From positions 310,001 through 374,000 of the forward strand of contig NZ_JACVUI010000002.1 in the NCBI RefSeq assembly GCF_016624945.1: 64,000 bases of DNA, given 5' to 3'. The DNA is from Acinetobacter sp. S54. GTDB lineage: Bacteria; Pseudomonadota; Gammaproteobacteria; Pseudomonadales; Moraxellaceae. This document shows, one piece after another, positions 1 through 9,539 of this stretch. Under the pieces are notes generated by a model. The model saw only the letters and a program-made list of their open reading frames with translations, was not told the origin of the DNA and made no database searches. Within the stretch, counting starts at the first letter, position 1. The number at the start of each line of letters is the position of its first letter. A program made the position numbers and the translations under genes.

Positions 1-737
1 CTAAAAAATATTTGATTTTTTCCACTTTACTTTTTGCAGTATGTGAACTCTGTTTTTCCTTTGCGATTGCCTTAACTAAAACCAGCCAGCAAGCTATTGA
101 AGTGAGTATTATTAATTATTTATGGCCAAGCCTGACGATTTTTGCTTTTGTAGTTTTTAAAGAATTAAAATTTAACTTGTTTATTATTTTAGGTTTAATT
201 TTATCAATCAGCGGAATTATTTTTATTCAAACGGGTAGCAACGGTTTTAGTTTTAAAAGCATCATAACAAACCTACAGTCAAACCCTGTCAGCTATATTT
301 TAGCATTTTTCTCGGCCATTACCTGGACCACATATTGTGTGGTAACCAAAAAAATGAGTAATGGACATAACCCGATTTCCGTGTTTTTTATTGTTCTTGC
401 GCTAACTCTCTGGTTAAAACTATTTTTAACTCATGAGCCACTGATCTTTCCACATGATCCAATGACGTTTCTCTATATCCTGTGCGCGGGCTGCGCTGTA
501 GGCTTAGGTTATGCCGCGTGGAATATCGGCATCATTCATGGCAATATCCCTGTGCTTGTGATTGCTTCATATTTTACTCCGGTTATTTCTTCTGTGATCG
601 CCATGTTTGTCCTCCAAACTCATCTTTCTACGATATTCTGGCAAGGGACGGCTATGGTCACGCTGGGTTCCTTTATTTGCTGGCTATCAACCAATTGGGA
701 AAGTCTTCAACTACTTTTAAAGAAATTAAGGAACTAA
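1..737 (+). CDS. YddG-type drug/metabolite exporter, 5' end outside window
   Basis: Inner-membrane exporter of the EamA drug/metabolite transporter family. The frame is open back to base 2, and the first codons (Lys-Lys-Tyr-Leu) align with residues about 65-68 of the full-length paralogue at 2204-3124. The gene is therefore cut by the window edge rather than starting at the TTG at 12. The visible part holds about seven hydrophobic segments and shares long identical stretches with the paralogue, such as QQAIEVS, NYLWPSLTI and GYAAWNIGIIHGN. YddG of E. coli exports aromatic amino acids; the same substrate here is only an inference. It lies just upstream of a GlxA-type regulator. Confidence 0.85.
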   Translation, partial: KKYLIFSTLLFAVCELCFSFAIALTKTSQQAIEVSIINYLWPSLTIFAFVVFKELKFNLFIILGLILSISGIIFIQTGSNGFSFKSIITNLQSNPVSYILAFFSAITWTTYCVVTKKMSNGHNPISVFFIVLALTLWLKLFLTHEPLIFPHDPMTFLYILCAGCAVGLGYAAWNIGIIHGNIPVLVIASYFTPVISSVIAMFVLQTHLSTIFWQGTAMVTLGSFICWLSTNWESLQLLLKKLRN

Positions 738-952
738 CCTATTTATTTCATGCAAACAAACCGCTTTGCAAGGATTAAAAACAAAACTCATTTGCTAGCA
801 AAACTCCCGTATTGGAGCAACCATCTAGAACTATTGAACTCATATTTTTACAGAAAGCTTGCATCAACTCCTGCTAAAATAGGGGCTTATACTGGATCGT
901 TAATTCAATAAAACAAGTAAATCATTTTGACTTAACACGGCGCTTATGGATC

Positions 953-2020
953 TTGACGGTGAAAAATATGAAGCATTTATCTAATGCTTATGATGAGGTT
1001 TCTCCTACGCAAGAAAGCCTCGCAAAAATTAAACCAGACCTGCGTGTCGGTTTTATCCTTATGGATAAATTTACTCTAGCGCCCGTTTCTGGTTTTGTCG
1101 AATCGCTTAGGTTCGCTGCGGATCAATCTTTTAGAAGCCTGCAAATTTATTGTAAATGGGACTGGATGACGTATAACAATCAGCCCGTTAATGCCAGTTG
1201 TGGTTTATCCGTCAATCCCACGAAAGAAATGGATTTAAAAGAACTCAAGCAAAATTATGATTATATTATTATTGCAGGAGGACTATTAAGCGAAACTCGT
1301 GAACCACCCAAATACCTACTGGAAACCTTGCAGGCTCTCCATAGTGCGAAAATCCCGATTATTGCCCTGTGTTCTGGATGCTTTGTTTTGGGCAATGCAG
1401 GCTTGCTCGATGGTCGTAAGTGTGCCATTCACTTTACCACCCGAGATGAATTTGTAGAGCGTTTTCCTAAAGCCATCACGTTGGTCGAACAGCATTATAT
1501 TGAAGATCAGGGAGTCTTTACCTGCCCGGGTGGTACTGCGATTGATTTGGCCGCTGACTTAATTCGGCTACATTGTGGTGAAATTCGTGCACAAAAAAGT
1601 CTGGATTACTTATTGATTAACGGTAAAAAGACCACGACAACAGAAAAACAAATAACGGCGCTAGAGAATCCTGCGACTTATGAAAATAATATGGTCTCTA
1701 AAGCCATCGCATTTATGAGCGAAAACTTTAGTGCGCATATCACGCTAAAAGAAGTCGCTGAACATGTAAACACGAGTCCTCGACAATTACATCGTGCTTT
1801 TATTGCCAACACCAACGAACCCCCAGCCAATTATTGGCGTCGCTTAAGATTGGAACATGCACGTAAATTACTGGCAAATACAAGTGCATACATTACGAAT
1901 ATTGCTGCTGAATGTGGTTTTTCCGATGGTTCACATTTTATTCTCTGGTTCAAAAAACAATATGGTGAAACACCATTTGCTTATAGAAAACGGCGCCACG
2001 AGGTAGAAAAACTGAAATAA
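953..2020 (+). CDS. GlxA-family AraC-type transcriptional regulator with DJ-1/PfpI domain
   Basis: Cytoplasmic regulator with an N-terminal DJ-1/PfpI-like sensor domain (residues about 25-205) and a C-terminal AraC helix-turn-helix domain (about 245-345). The nucleophile-elbow cysteine of the DJ-1 fold is visible in ALCSGCFVLG near residue 140. The AraC part shows the usual second-helix pattern IAAECGFSDGSHF. Known members of this family control catabolism of arginine, carnitine or choline-type amines; the ligand here is unknown. It sits between two paralogous YddG-type exporters on the same strand and may control one of them. The start is uncertain: TTG at 953 or ATG at 968 (MKHLSN), neither with a strong ribosome-binding site. 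Confidence 0.85.
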   Translation: MTVKNMKHLSNAYDEVSPTQESLAKIKPDLRVGFILMDKFTLAPVSGFVESLRFAADQSFRSLQIYCKWDWMTYNNQPVNASCGLSVNPTKEMDLKELKQNYDYIIIAGGLLSETREPPKYLLETLQALHSAKIPIIALCSGCFVLGNAGLLDGRKCAIHFTTRDEFVERFPKAITLVEQHYIEDQGVFTCPGGTAIDLAADLIRLHCGEIRAQKSLDYLLINGKKTTTTEKQITALENPATYENNMVSKAIAFMSENFSAHITLKEVAEHVNTSPRQLHRAFIANTNEPPANYWRRLRLEHARKLLANTSAYITNIAAECGFSDGSHFILWFKKQYGETPFAYRKRRHEVEKLK

Positions 2021-2203
2021 TAAATGTTATAAAATTAAAGTATTTTCAGGTCTTTCAATCGTTAAAATACAACTCAGTGCAGCTATTTTCTATATTCAGT
2101 CCTAATCATGCTACCCGATTTCTCAGCTTTCTTTTATTCTGTACGGCTTTATTAAGCTTTCTCACCCATTTCTTGCCATTTTCCTGCCTCTAATTGAATT
2201 TTT

Positions 2204-3124
2204 ATGTCTAAAAATCTAGCAACACTTATCGGCCTAAGCGCGATTGTCATGTGGGCATCCATGGTGGGCTTAGTGAAATATATAAGCGCTATCCTTGGCC
2301 CGAACATGAGCATTACATTAATCTATACGTTTAGTGCGCTGATTGTTTTAGCAATTTTTAGATTCCCAAATTTAAAACTGATTTCAAAAAAATATTTAAT
2401 TGTTGCAACTACACTTTTTATTGTATATGAGCTTTGTTTTTCCTTTGCCATTGCCTATTCTAAAACCTCACAGCAAGCTATTGAGGTGAGTATTGTAAAT
2501 TATTTATGGCCAAGCCTTACTATTTTGGCTTTTGTAATTTTCAAAGAATTAAAGTTCAATCTGCTGATTTTACTCGGATTGTTCGTTTCCATTAGTGGCA
2601 TTATATATATTCAGACCGGTAATGATTCATTTAGTGCCCAAAGCGTTGTCACCAATTTAAAAGATAATCCTCTAAGTTATGTTTTAGCGCTTTCAGGTGC
2701 CATTATCTGGGCATTTTATTGTGTAGTAACCAGAAAAATGAGTAACGGACAGAATCCCATCTCGATTTTTTTTATTGGGGTCGCGCTCACATTGTGGTTA
2801 AAGTTAGGGCTGACTCATCAATTAGTGATGCCAACGTTTGATCTTAGTTTATCACTATACCTTTTATTGGCTGCTTCAGCAGTTGGTCTGGGGTATGCCG
2901 CTTGGAACATTGGAATTATTCACGGCAATATCACAATTCTAGTGGTCGCTTCTTATTTTACCCCAATTATCTCTTCTGTCTTGGCAATGTTTTTACTGAA
3001 TACAGAGCTACCTGTTACATTTTGGCAAGGTACAATACTAGTCACATTAGGTTCCTTTATTTGTTGGCTTTCAAGCAACTGGATTGCAATTAAACCTTTC
3101 TTTAGAAAGCTTCTTCAATTTTGA
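2204..3124 (+). CDS. YddG-type drug/metabolite exporter
   Basis: 306-residue EamA-family inner-membrane exporter with about ten hydrophobic segments, the normal length for the family. It starts at ATG with MSKNLATLIGLSAIVMWAS, matching the start of YddG (ATLIGL then a tryptophan helix). It is much closer to the truncated exporter at 1-737 than to the minus-strand copy at 4696-5592, so the two plus-strand genes probably arose by local duplication around the regulator gene. Export of an amino acid or similar small metabolite is inferred from the family only. Confidence 0.88.
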   Translation: MSKNLATLIGLSAIVMWASMVGLVKYISAILGPNMSITLIYTFSALIVLAIFRFPNLKLISKKYLIVATTLFIVYELCFSFAIAYSKTSQQAIEVSIVNYLWPSLTILAFVIFKELKFNLLILLGLFVSISGIIYIQTGNDSFSAQSVVTNLKDNPLSYVLALSGAIIWAFYCVVTRKMSNGQNPISIFFIGVALTLWLKLGLTHQLVMPTFDLSLSLYLLLAASAVGLGYAAWNIGIIHGNITILVVASYFTPIISSVLAMFLLNTELPVTFWQGTILVTLGSFICWLSSNWIAIKPFFRKLLQF

Positions 3125-3201
3125 ATGAGAGAATATTAATTTAGTGCGTAGGACACAACGCTTGCCCTGTGTCCCACCTATCTTTGAAATTTTCTAATAG
3201 C

Positions 3202-4530
3202 TTAATTTAAGGCTGCCGCTTCCGAGAGATCTTTCGATTTAGTCTCTGGTGCCCACGCAATTGATACGATAAGCCCAATCAGTGTAACTGCCGCTGCCAC
3301 ATACATGGTGTTTCCAATACCAATTGTTTCCAGTGACATCGGAACGAGAAAAGTCCCTATCGCAGCACCAATACGTGTTGCCGATACAGCCCAACCCATT
3401 GCATAAGGTCGTAGTTCCGTTGGGAAAATCTCATTCGGATAAACCAGTTCTAACACTTGAGCTCCCCCAATGAATAAGGCATAGGCACCAAAAAATACCA
3501 ATACCACCATTTCCGAAGAAGAAGAAAAAGTGCCAAGGCCAAGTAATGCCAGCCCTGACCACAAAAAGCTATGAATCAGCATTTTACGGCGGCCTAACAC
3601 ATCAATAAGTTTAGTCCCAATGATACAACCAATTACGAACAATAAAGTAATGGCCACCGAACCATAAGCCGCCCAATCACCTTGTAGTTTTAATGCAGCC
3701 AACACTTTGGGTGCAAAAGCATAGACAGCAAACACAGGAATAATTGCACATGTCCAAAAGATAATGACAAACATCAGACGCTTCCCATATCCCATACGCA
3801 ACATATCTGCTAACGAGAGCTTTGCAGTTGTGGGTTCTTTGGGTAAATTGGCCAGAGAAAAATCATTACCATAGACTTTTTTAATAATTGCTTCAGCGTT
3901 ATCTCTCTTATTTTTCGTGATGAGCCAGCGTGCTGATTCAACTGTGCCCAATCGGGATAATAATAAAAACCCACCGATAATAACTGAGCTTGATAATGCC
4001 CACCTCCAGCCTTGATCTCCCATTACACGGATAATAATGTCGCCAAAAATATAAGCCATGGCTGCACCAGCAAACCATAAAATGGTAAAACCAGCCAAGC
4101 GCGAACCACGATATTTTTTAGGTACAAATTCAACGAACAAACTGGTTGCAGCCGAATAATCAATAGCAATGGCTATCCCAATGAAAAAACGCAAACCAAA
4201 AATTGCCAATGGAGAATCTATCCAGAATTGTAAAACTGAACAGATGAGAAAAATAATAGGTGCTACAAAAATAATTTTTTGGCGACCAAATTTATCGGTT
4301 AGCCAGCCACTAAATAGTCCCCCTGCAAAAATTCCCAATAAAGCAGAAGTCGCAATCATGCCTTGCCAAAAATTACTCAAATGCAAATTAGCTGTCATTT
4401 GAACCAAAGCGACGCCAATAATACTTAAAATATAACCATCCATTAATGATGCACCACCGACTGTAATTGTGAGTCGTTTGTGAAATGCATTCAATGGCGC
4501 ATCTTCTACAGATATCACGGATTGATTCAT
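3202..4530 (-). CDS. MFS transporter, sugar-porter/metabolite:H+ symporter type
   Basis: 442-residue inner-membrane symporter with twelve predicted membrane segments. The family loop motif GWLTDKFGRQKI lies between segments 2 and 3, and the sugar-porter end signature PETKSKDL lies near the C-terminus. It is clearly paralogous to the MFS gene at 9540-10871, sharing for example the ENTIRE-region pattern VYPNE(I/L)FPTE and the N-terminal LLDGY/LMDGY. That second copy sits inside the catabolic cluster, so this one may carry a related compound. It points toward yddG on the same strand. The substrate cannot be read from sequence. Confidence 0.85.
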   Translation of the reverse strand: MNQSVISVEDAPLNAFHKRLTITVGGASLMDGYILSIIGVALVQMTANLHLSNFWQGMIATSALLGIFAGGLFSGWLTDKFGRQKIIFVAPIIFLICSVLQFWIDSPLAIFGLRFFIGIAIAIDYSAATSLFVEFVPKKYRGSRLAGFTILWFAGAAMAYIFGDIIIRVMGDQGWRWALSSSVIIGGFLLLSRLGTVESARWLITKNKRDNAEAIIKKVYGNDFSLANLPKEPTTAKLSLADMLRMGYGKRLMFVIIFWTCAIIPVFAVYAFAPKVLAALKLQGDWAAYGSVAITLLFVIGCIIGTKLIDVLGRRKMLIHSFLWSGLALLGLGTFSSSSEMVVLVFFGAYALFIGGAQVLELVYPNEIFPTELRPYAMGWAVSATRIGAAIGTFLVPMSLETIGIGNTMYVAAAVTLIGLIVSIAWAPETKSKDLSEAAALN

Positions 4531-4695
4531 CTATTTCCCTCTTCATTTTTATGCCTGAGTCGATAGAACCGTCAAATATGAACCTTATTTCGATCAATAT
4601 TTCGTTAGACTCCATTTTTCAGGCAAAAGTTCCCTTCAAGAGTTTTTTTAAGACTCTCGTTTTTGTTTAAAACTTACAGATTTAAATTTAGATTT

Positions 4696-5592
4696 TTAGC
4701 GTTTCTGTCGGGTAGCTAACCAACACAAAATAGAACCTATACACACCATTCCGGCGCCTTGCCAAAATGAGATTGACAGTGGAGTACGCAATACTAGTGC
4801 GGCAAGCGCAGCCGAGAATACGGGGATGAAATAAGATGCACCTGCAAGAACTGTTACATTGCCATGTAAAATTCCTACGTTCCATGCCGCATAACCAAAG
4901 CCCATGGCCGCTGCTGCTAACGCCAGATAAATAATGGCGTGTAAATCAAAATGCATGGCTGCCCCACCAAATAAGAAATATTTGATCCATAAAGCCAACG
5001 CAGTAAGTATAAAGAATAAAGTGACCCCATTTTTTCCCTGTGCAATTCTGGCAGTAACTGTACAGTAAGCCGCCCAGATCAATGCCCCGAAAAAAGCCAG
5101 ACCATAACTTAAAGGATTATCTTTGATATTATTTAACATACTTGACATATCCAGCCCCTGATCGCCACCCAGCACCCAACAAATTCCCAAAATGGCAATC
5201 ATAAAACCGGGAATGATCAGTAAATTTGATTTTTGCTGATTAAATAAAATTGCACAGACCATGGTGAGAGCTGGCCACAAATAGTTGACCATCCCCACTT
5301 CAATGGCTTGTCGGCTGGTATTTGAATAACCAATCGACAAGGAAAGACATAGCTCATAACTTACGAATAAAATGCTTCCACAAATTAAGTAACGTTTAGG
5401 AAATTCCCTAAGTTTAGGCCAACCAACTGTAAATAAAAGAAAAATAGAAGCAACGCTATATATCATTGCAGCACCACCTGTTGCTCCAAGACTTTCGCTT
5501 ACGCTACGAATCAGTCCAACAATGGAACTCCATAATAAAACGGCAACTAGTCCAATGAGCGTTGCATGTCTTTTGCTTGTCATATCTTTCAT
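4696..5592 (-). CDS. yddG: YddG-like aromatic amino acid exporter
   Basis: Closest of the three local exporters to E. coli YddG: the N-terminal ATLIGL, the run GLIRSVSESLG, SRQAIEVGMVNYLWPALT, the central WVLGGDQGLD, and YAAWNVGILHGNVTVLA all match the family by eye. About ten membrane segments and 298 residues, a normal length. YddG exports phenylalanine, tyrosine, tryptophan and some toxic analogues. The start may be ATG 5592 or ATG 5583; the latter aligns best with the E. coli start (MT-K-ATLIGL), and GTG 5595 is also possible. Confidence 0.87.
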   Translation of the reverse strand: MKDMTSKRHATLIGLVAVLLWSSIVGLIRSVSESLGATGGAAMIYSVASIFLLFTVGWPKLREFPKRYLICGSILFVSYELCLSLSIGYSNTSRQAIEVGMVNYLWPALTMVCAILFNQQKSNLLIIPGFMIAILGICWVLGGDQGLDMSSMLNNIKDNPLSYGLAFFGALIWAAYCTVTARIAQGKNGVTLFFILTALALWIKYFLFGGAAMHFDLHAIIYLALAAAAMGFGYAAWNVGILHGNVTVLAGASYFIPVFSAALAALVLRTPLSISFWQGAGMVCIGSILCWLATRQKR

Positions 5593-5737
5593 CACTTATC
5601 AAATTCACATCAGAACTAGAGCAGCCAAACTGCTGTTATATCTTTACGTACTGATCATTTCTGGCATGGAAACACCATTATGTTTTGGATTATTAGGATC
5701 AACTTGTGAATAAGCTGTAATCTTTTAAAGAGAGTCC

Positions 5738-6910
5738 TTAAAAGTTATAAACCAGCATTAAATTCAGCAGCTTGTTCCATTTGCCATCATCCCCTTCGGC
5801 AAGTGAACTCCTTGTTCCTCCTACAAAGGGGTCATTCTTACTCATCACGTATTCGGTATATAACGATACTTTTTTATAGTCCCATGCCACGCCAATGATG
5901 TTGCGTTGCGAGTTTTCAAAGCCTGGTTCTTTCTTGTCAAATCCACTCAATACCAAATACGGTGTCACATTGAGTAAATCACCTACATTTTTAAAGCTAT
6001 AACTGGTATCCACAGTGTAGAAATAGCCCTTGTTCGCCATGTCATATTCGCTATCAAACGATCCAAAGGTGGAAGCTTGGGGACTGAGTTTGTCTTGATT
6101 ACTGATCGATTGCCTGCCACCCGTAAAAACAATATTTAAATTTTTATAGCGAATTCGATTAAATATCGCCCATGTATTTCTATTTCCATCCTCAGCCGTT
6201 TTCTTGTTTTCAATATCGGAATACCAGTAACCTCCTCCCACCGATATGTTTAAATCATCTCCACTTAAAAATTTAAGATCCTGATCCACCCTCGCCATCC
6301 ACATGTTTTTTTCATTTAGATCAGTTTTTAATGGATCAGCGGACTTCACAACATTGGCGGTATAACGCGCTGAATCTTGACTTGCCCCGTGGTAGTTTCC
6401 TCCATCCGTTGCAAAGTAGGCTAAATCCACTTTGGTCGCAGTGGCCAATTCAACATGGTAATTCGCCCCTAAATTGGAAACATCCTGTAAGCCCATGGTG
6501 TTATTGAGACCCGCATAAAAGCTAGTATCCCAGAAACGGCCTGGTCCAAATGGAATGGGTTGTACCCCCACAGTGATGTTATCGGTTGAATTCAGGTGAT
6601 ATCCTGCATACCCATAAACCAGAGTTGAAAAGTCACAAAATTTATCGTACTGATAGCAACGATATTCCGCTTTCCCAAACCAGTCTGGGGATTCATAGCC
6701 TAATTTTAAAATAGCCGCATCAAATTTTATTTTCTGGTCGGATGAGCTTTCACTATATTCTTTATCTTGATAATTGGCACGTAAGGCACCTGAAATCGTT
6801 ACAGCACCTAATTCACTGTTAGGGTCTCCAAATGTCACTTCAGCAAAAGCTGGAAATGATGCTCCCATAACCAGTAGACTTATTCCCACTTTGTTAGAAA
6901 CTTTATTCAT
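5738..6910 (-). CDS. outer-membrane porin of the catabolic cluster
   Basis: 390-residue outer-membrane beta-barrel. It has a signal peptide of about 23 residues ending AFA before Glu-Val, alternating hydrophobic strands throughout, and a C-terminal aromatic residue (Tyr-Asn-Phe) as required for BAM-dependent assembly. The family resembles carbohydrate- or acid-selective porins of Acinetobacter and Pseudomonas, but I cannot name the substrate. It is the last gene of the same-strand run from GntR through the MFS, lyase and dehydrogenase genes, so it probably admits the substrate of that cluster through the outer membrane. A 146-bp gap separates it from the dehydrogenase, so it may have its own promoter. 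Confidence 0.8.
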   Translation of the reverse strand: MNKVSNKVGISLLVMGASFPAFAEVTFGDPNSELGAVTISGALRANYQDKEYSESSSDQKIKFDAAILKLGYESPDWFGKAEYRCYQYDKFCDFSTLVYGYAGYHLNSTDNITVGVQPIPFGPGRFWDTSFYAGLNNTMGLQDVSNLGANYHVELATATKVDLAYFATDGGNYHGASQDSARYTANVVKSADPLKTDLNEKNMWMARVDQDLKFLSGDDLNISVGGGYWYSDIENKKTAEDGNRNTWAIFNRIRYKNLNIVFTGGRQSISNQDKLSPQASTFGSFDSEYDMANKGYFYTVDTSYSFKNVGDLLNVTPYLVLSGFDKKEPGFENSQRNIIGVAWDYKKVSLYTEYVMSKNDPFVGGTRSSLAEGDDGKWNKLLNLMLVYNF

Positions 6911-7056
6911 TTACATTTCCTTATTTAAATGAATTTTTGAAAAAAATTATCCCTTCAAAAACTTTTTTGTTTTCGAATTACTTCATTTATATGAGATTGA
7001 GCTTTGGCTCATTTCGAACCAAAAGCTTAAGAACTACAGAAAATTTTTCAGGATTT

Positions 7057-8562
7057 TTAATGAATCTCGGGTTCAGATACATCAATCCAAATGGTTTTTA
7101 ATTCTGTGTATTGGTCATGTGCCCAAATTGATTTATCGCGACCACCAAAGCCTGATTCTTTATAACCACCAAAAGGTGTCGTAATATCCCCTTCGCCGAA
7201 ACAGTTTACCGTCACTACGCCGGCCCGAATCGCACGTGAAAGTTTGAGGGCATGACGTAAGTTGCTGGTATAAACCGAAGCAGCGAGGCCATAAACAGAA
7301 TCATTTGCCAGCGCAATCGCTTCATCCACTGTATTAAATGTTGTGACTGACAGAATGGGGCCAAAGACTTCTTCTTTAAATAAAGTATCGGTTGCCTTAA
7401 TGCCATCCACTACCGTTGGCTGAACAAAAATATCTTTTTCAGTATTGCCTCCGAAAACGATGTTTTGCTTTTCAGTTTTTACCTGATCAATGTAAGATTT
7501 CACTTTTTCATAATGTGATTTGCTCACCATCGAACCCAATTTATTTTCTGGATCAAGTGGATTGCCCATTTTCCAGTCATTCAGATGTACACCGATCAAA
7601 CCAAGCAATTCATCTTTTACATCCGAATGTACAATCAAACGTGAAGATGCAGAACAGTTCTCACCCATATTCCAAAAAGCACCATTTACAATATGTTGTG
7701 CAACTTGATCCAAGTCTTCTACATCATTCATAACAACAGCAGGGTTTTTCCCACCACATTCAAGAACAATACGTTTTAGATTCGATTCGGCAGCATATTT
7801 TAAGAATAAACGACCTGTTTCAGTTGATCCTGTAAAGCTCACCATGTTGACATCCATATGCCTTCCCAATGGTTCCCCTACTTCACGTCCACCGCCAGGT
7901 AAAATATTAAATACACCTGCTGGAATACCTGCCTCAATAGCTAATTCAGCGACGCGAAGTGCTGTCAGTGTGGTTTCTTTGGCAGGTTTAATCACCACTG
8001 AACACCCAGCAGCTAAAGAAGGTGCAATTTTCCATGCCAACATTAAAAGTGGAAAATTCCAAGGTAAAACCAGTCCTACCACACCAATTGCTTCACGTAC
8101 CACAAGCGATAGAGTATCTGAGCCTACAGGTGCAGTACTGTCATAAATTTTATCAATAAGCTCGGCATGCCAACGGATAGTATGGATCATTTCAGGTACA
8201 TCTGTTAACTGACATTCACTGACAGGTTTACCACTGTCCAAACTTTCCATAACTGCCAGTTCAACCGTGTTTTGTTCTAAAAGATCGGCGAACTTGAGTA
8301 AAACCTGCTTACGCTCATTCGGCGATAAGCGGTGCCAACGACCATCATCAAAAGCGGCCTTGGCCTTTGAAACAGCATGATCTACATCTTGATGATTACA
8401 TGCGGTAATTTCAGCAAGTAATTCACCCGTTGCAGGATTAGTGGTGTTAAAGGTTTTTCCTGATATTGATGCCTGAAACTGACCATCAATAAATGCTTGC
8501 GTAGGAAATACAAGATTTTGAGCAATTTTCGCATATTCCGAAGCGGTTAAAAGTCCAGACAT
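7057..8562 (-). CDS. NAD(P)-dependent aldehyde dehydrogenase (PuuC-like)
   Basis: 501-residue cytosolic aldehyde dehydrogenase of normal length. The cofactor-binding PWNFPLLM and FTGSTETG motifs, the general-base glutamate in LECGGKNPA and the catalytic cysteine in GENCSASSR are all intact. Overall it resembles PuuC-type enzymes that oxidise gamma-aminobutyraldehyde derivatives, but the neighbours fit a semialdehyde such as alpha-ketoglutarate semialdehyde equally well. Its ATG overlaps the stop of the upstream DapA-family gene by one base, so the two are probably translated together. Confidence 0.88.
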   Translation of the reverse strand: MSGLLTASEYAKIAQNLVFPTQAFIDGQFQASISGKTFNTTNPATGELLAEITACNHQDVDHAVSKAKAAFDDGRWHRLSPNERKQVLLKFADLLEQNTVELAVMESLDSGKPVSECQLTDVPEMIHTIRWHAELIDKIYDSTAPVGSDTLSLVVREAIGVVGLVLPWNFPLLMLAWKIAPSLAAGCSVVIKPAKETTLTALRVAELAIEAGIPAGVFNILPGGGREVGEPLGRHMDVNMVSFTGSTETGRLFLKYAAESNLKRIVLECGGKNPAVVMNDVEDLDQVAQHIVNGAFWNMGENCSASSRLIVHSDVKDELLGLIGVHLNDWKMGNPLDPENKLGSMVSKSHYEKVKSYIDQVKTEKQNIVFGGNTEKDIFVQPTVVDGIKATDTLFKEEVFGPILSVTTFNTVDEAIALANDSVYGLAASVYTSNLRHALKLSRAIRAGVVTVNCFGEGDITTPFGGYKESGFGGRDKSIWAHDQYTELKTIWIDVSEPEIH

Positions 8563-9470
8563 TATGCACCTCCTGTAATGGCTGCAACATCACGTTTAAG
8601 TGCATCTACAATGATTTTGAATGCTTGTTTTTTTTCTACATCCATCTCTTGTAATGGCGCACGCACACCGCCTGTTTTTAGACCATTAAGCTCACAGCCA
8701 TATTTAATACATTGAATAAAATGACCCGTTTCGAGGAAATCCATCAATGGCAGCATAGCAGTCATGATACGGCGACCTTTATCAAAGTCTTTTTCAAGTA
8801 CACACGCTTCATAAAGAGCAATGTGCTCGCGAGGCACAAAATTTGAACCCGCACAAACCCAACTACGTGCACCCCATGCAAAGAATTCAAGTGCCTGATC
8901 ATCCCAACCACATGAAATATCGAAGTCAGGATAGTGACGTGCCAGCATATGTAACTGGTTCATATCACCAGAACTTTCTTTAATCCCTACAAAATTCTTT
9001 GACTCCGCAAATACCGCATCAAAAAACGCTTTACCCATGCTTACACCCATACGTGCTGGATAGTTATAGAACATGACGGGTAAATTGGCTGCTTTATCAA
9101 TTGTTAAAGCATGAGTAGCGACTTCTTTTTCCGTAGGCAATGCATAAGGGGGAATAGTCACTAAAATACTGTCTGCTTTAATTTCCTTAGCAACTTTTGC
9201 ATATTCAACTGAATCTTCAGTACGAATGGCTCCAGTACCCACCATAAATGAAGTGCGTGAACCTATAACATCTTTTGCGTATTTAGCGAGGTCATACCGT
9301 TCTTGAGCGGTATGCGCATAATATTCGCCTGTAGTTGCCGCTACGATAATCCCGTGTACTTTTGCATCGATCAAATATTCTAAGACTTCAGCAAATGCAG
9401 CTTTATCAATTGAACCATCAGCCGTTAAAGGAGTAATGGCGGGTGTATAGATACCTTCAAAAAATGTCAT
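8562..9470 (-). CDS. DapA-family lyase/deaminase
   Basis: 302-residue member of the dihydrodipicolinate synthase/N-acetylneuraminate lyase family, a TIM barrel using a Schiff-base lysine. Visible active-site elements are TTGEY near residue 46, the tyrosine in MFYNYPARMG and the lysine in FVGIKESSGD. The cell will have its own biosynthetic dapA, so in this catabolic setting it more likely acts as a deaminase/dehydratase. Examples are 1-pyrroline-4-hydroxy-2-carboxylate deaminase, which yields alpha-ketoglutarate semialdehyde for the adjoining dehydrogenase, or a keto-deoxy sugar acid dehydratase. That role is inference. Confidence 0.82.
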   Translation of the reverse strand: MTFFEGIYTPAITPLTADGSIDKAAFAEVLEYLIDAKVHGIIVAATTGEYYAHTAQERYDLAKYAKDVIGSRTSFMVGTGAIRTEDSVEYAKVAKEIKADSILVTIPPYALPTEKEVATHALTIDKAANLPVMFYNYPARMGVSMGKAFFDAVFAESKNFVGIKESSGDMNQLHMLARHYPDFDISCGWDDQALEFFAWGARSWVCAGSNFVPREHIALYEACVLEKDFDKGRRIMTAMLPLMDFLETGHFIQCIKYGCELNGLKTGGVRAPLQEMDVEKKQAFKIIVDALKRDVAAITGGA

Positions 9471-9539
9471 GATAATTTCTCCATATCAAGAGTAGTATTT
9501 GTTTCGTCATTTGATTGATTAATGACAAACTCAAGGTTG

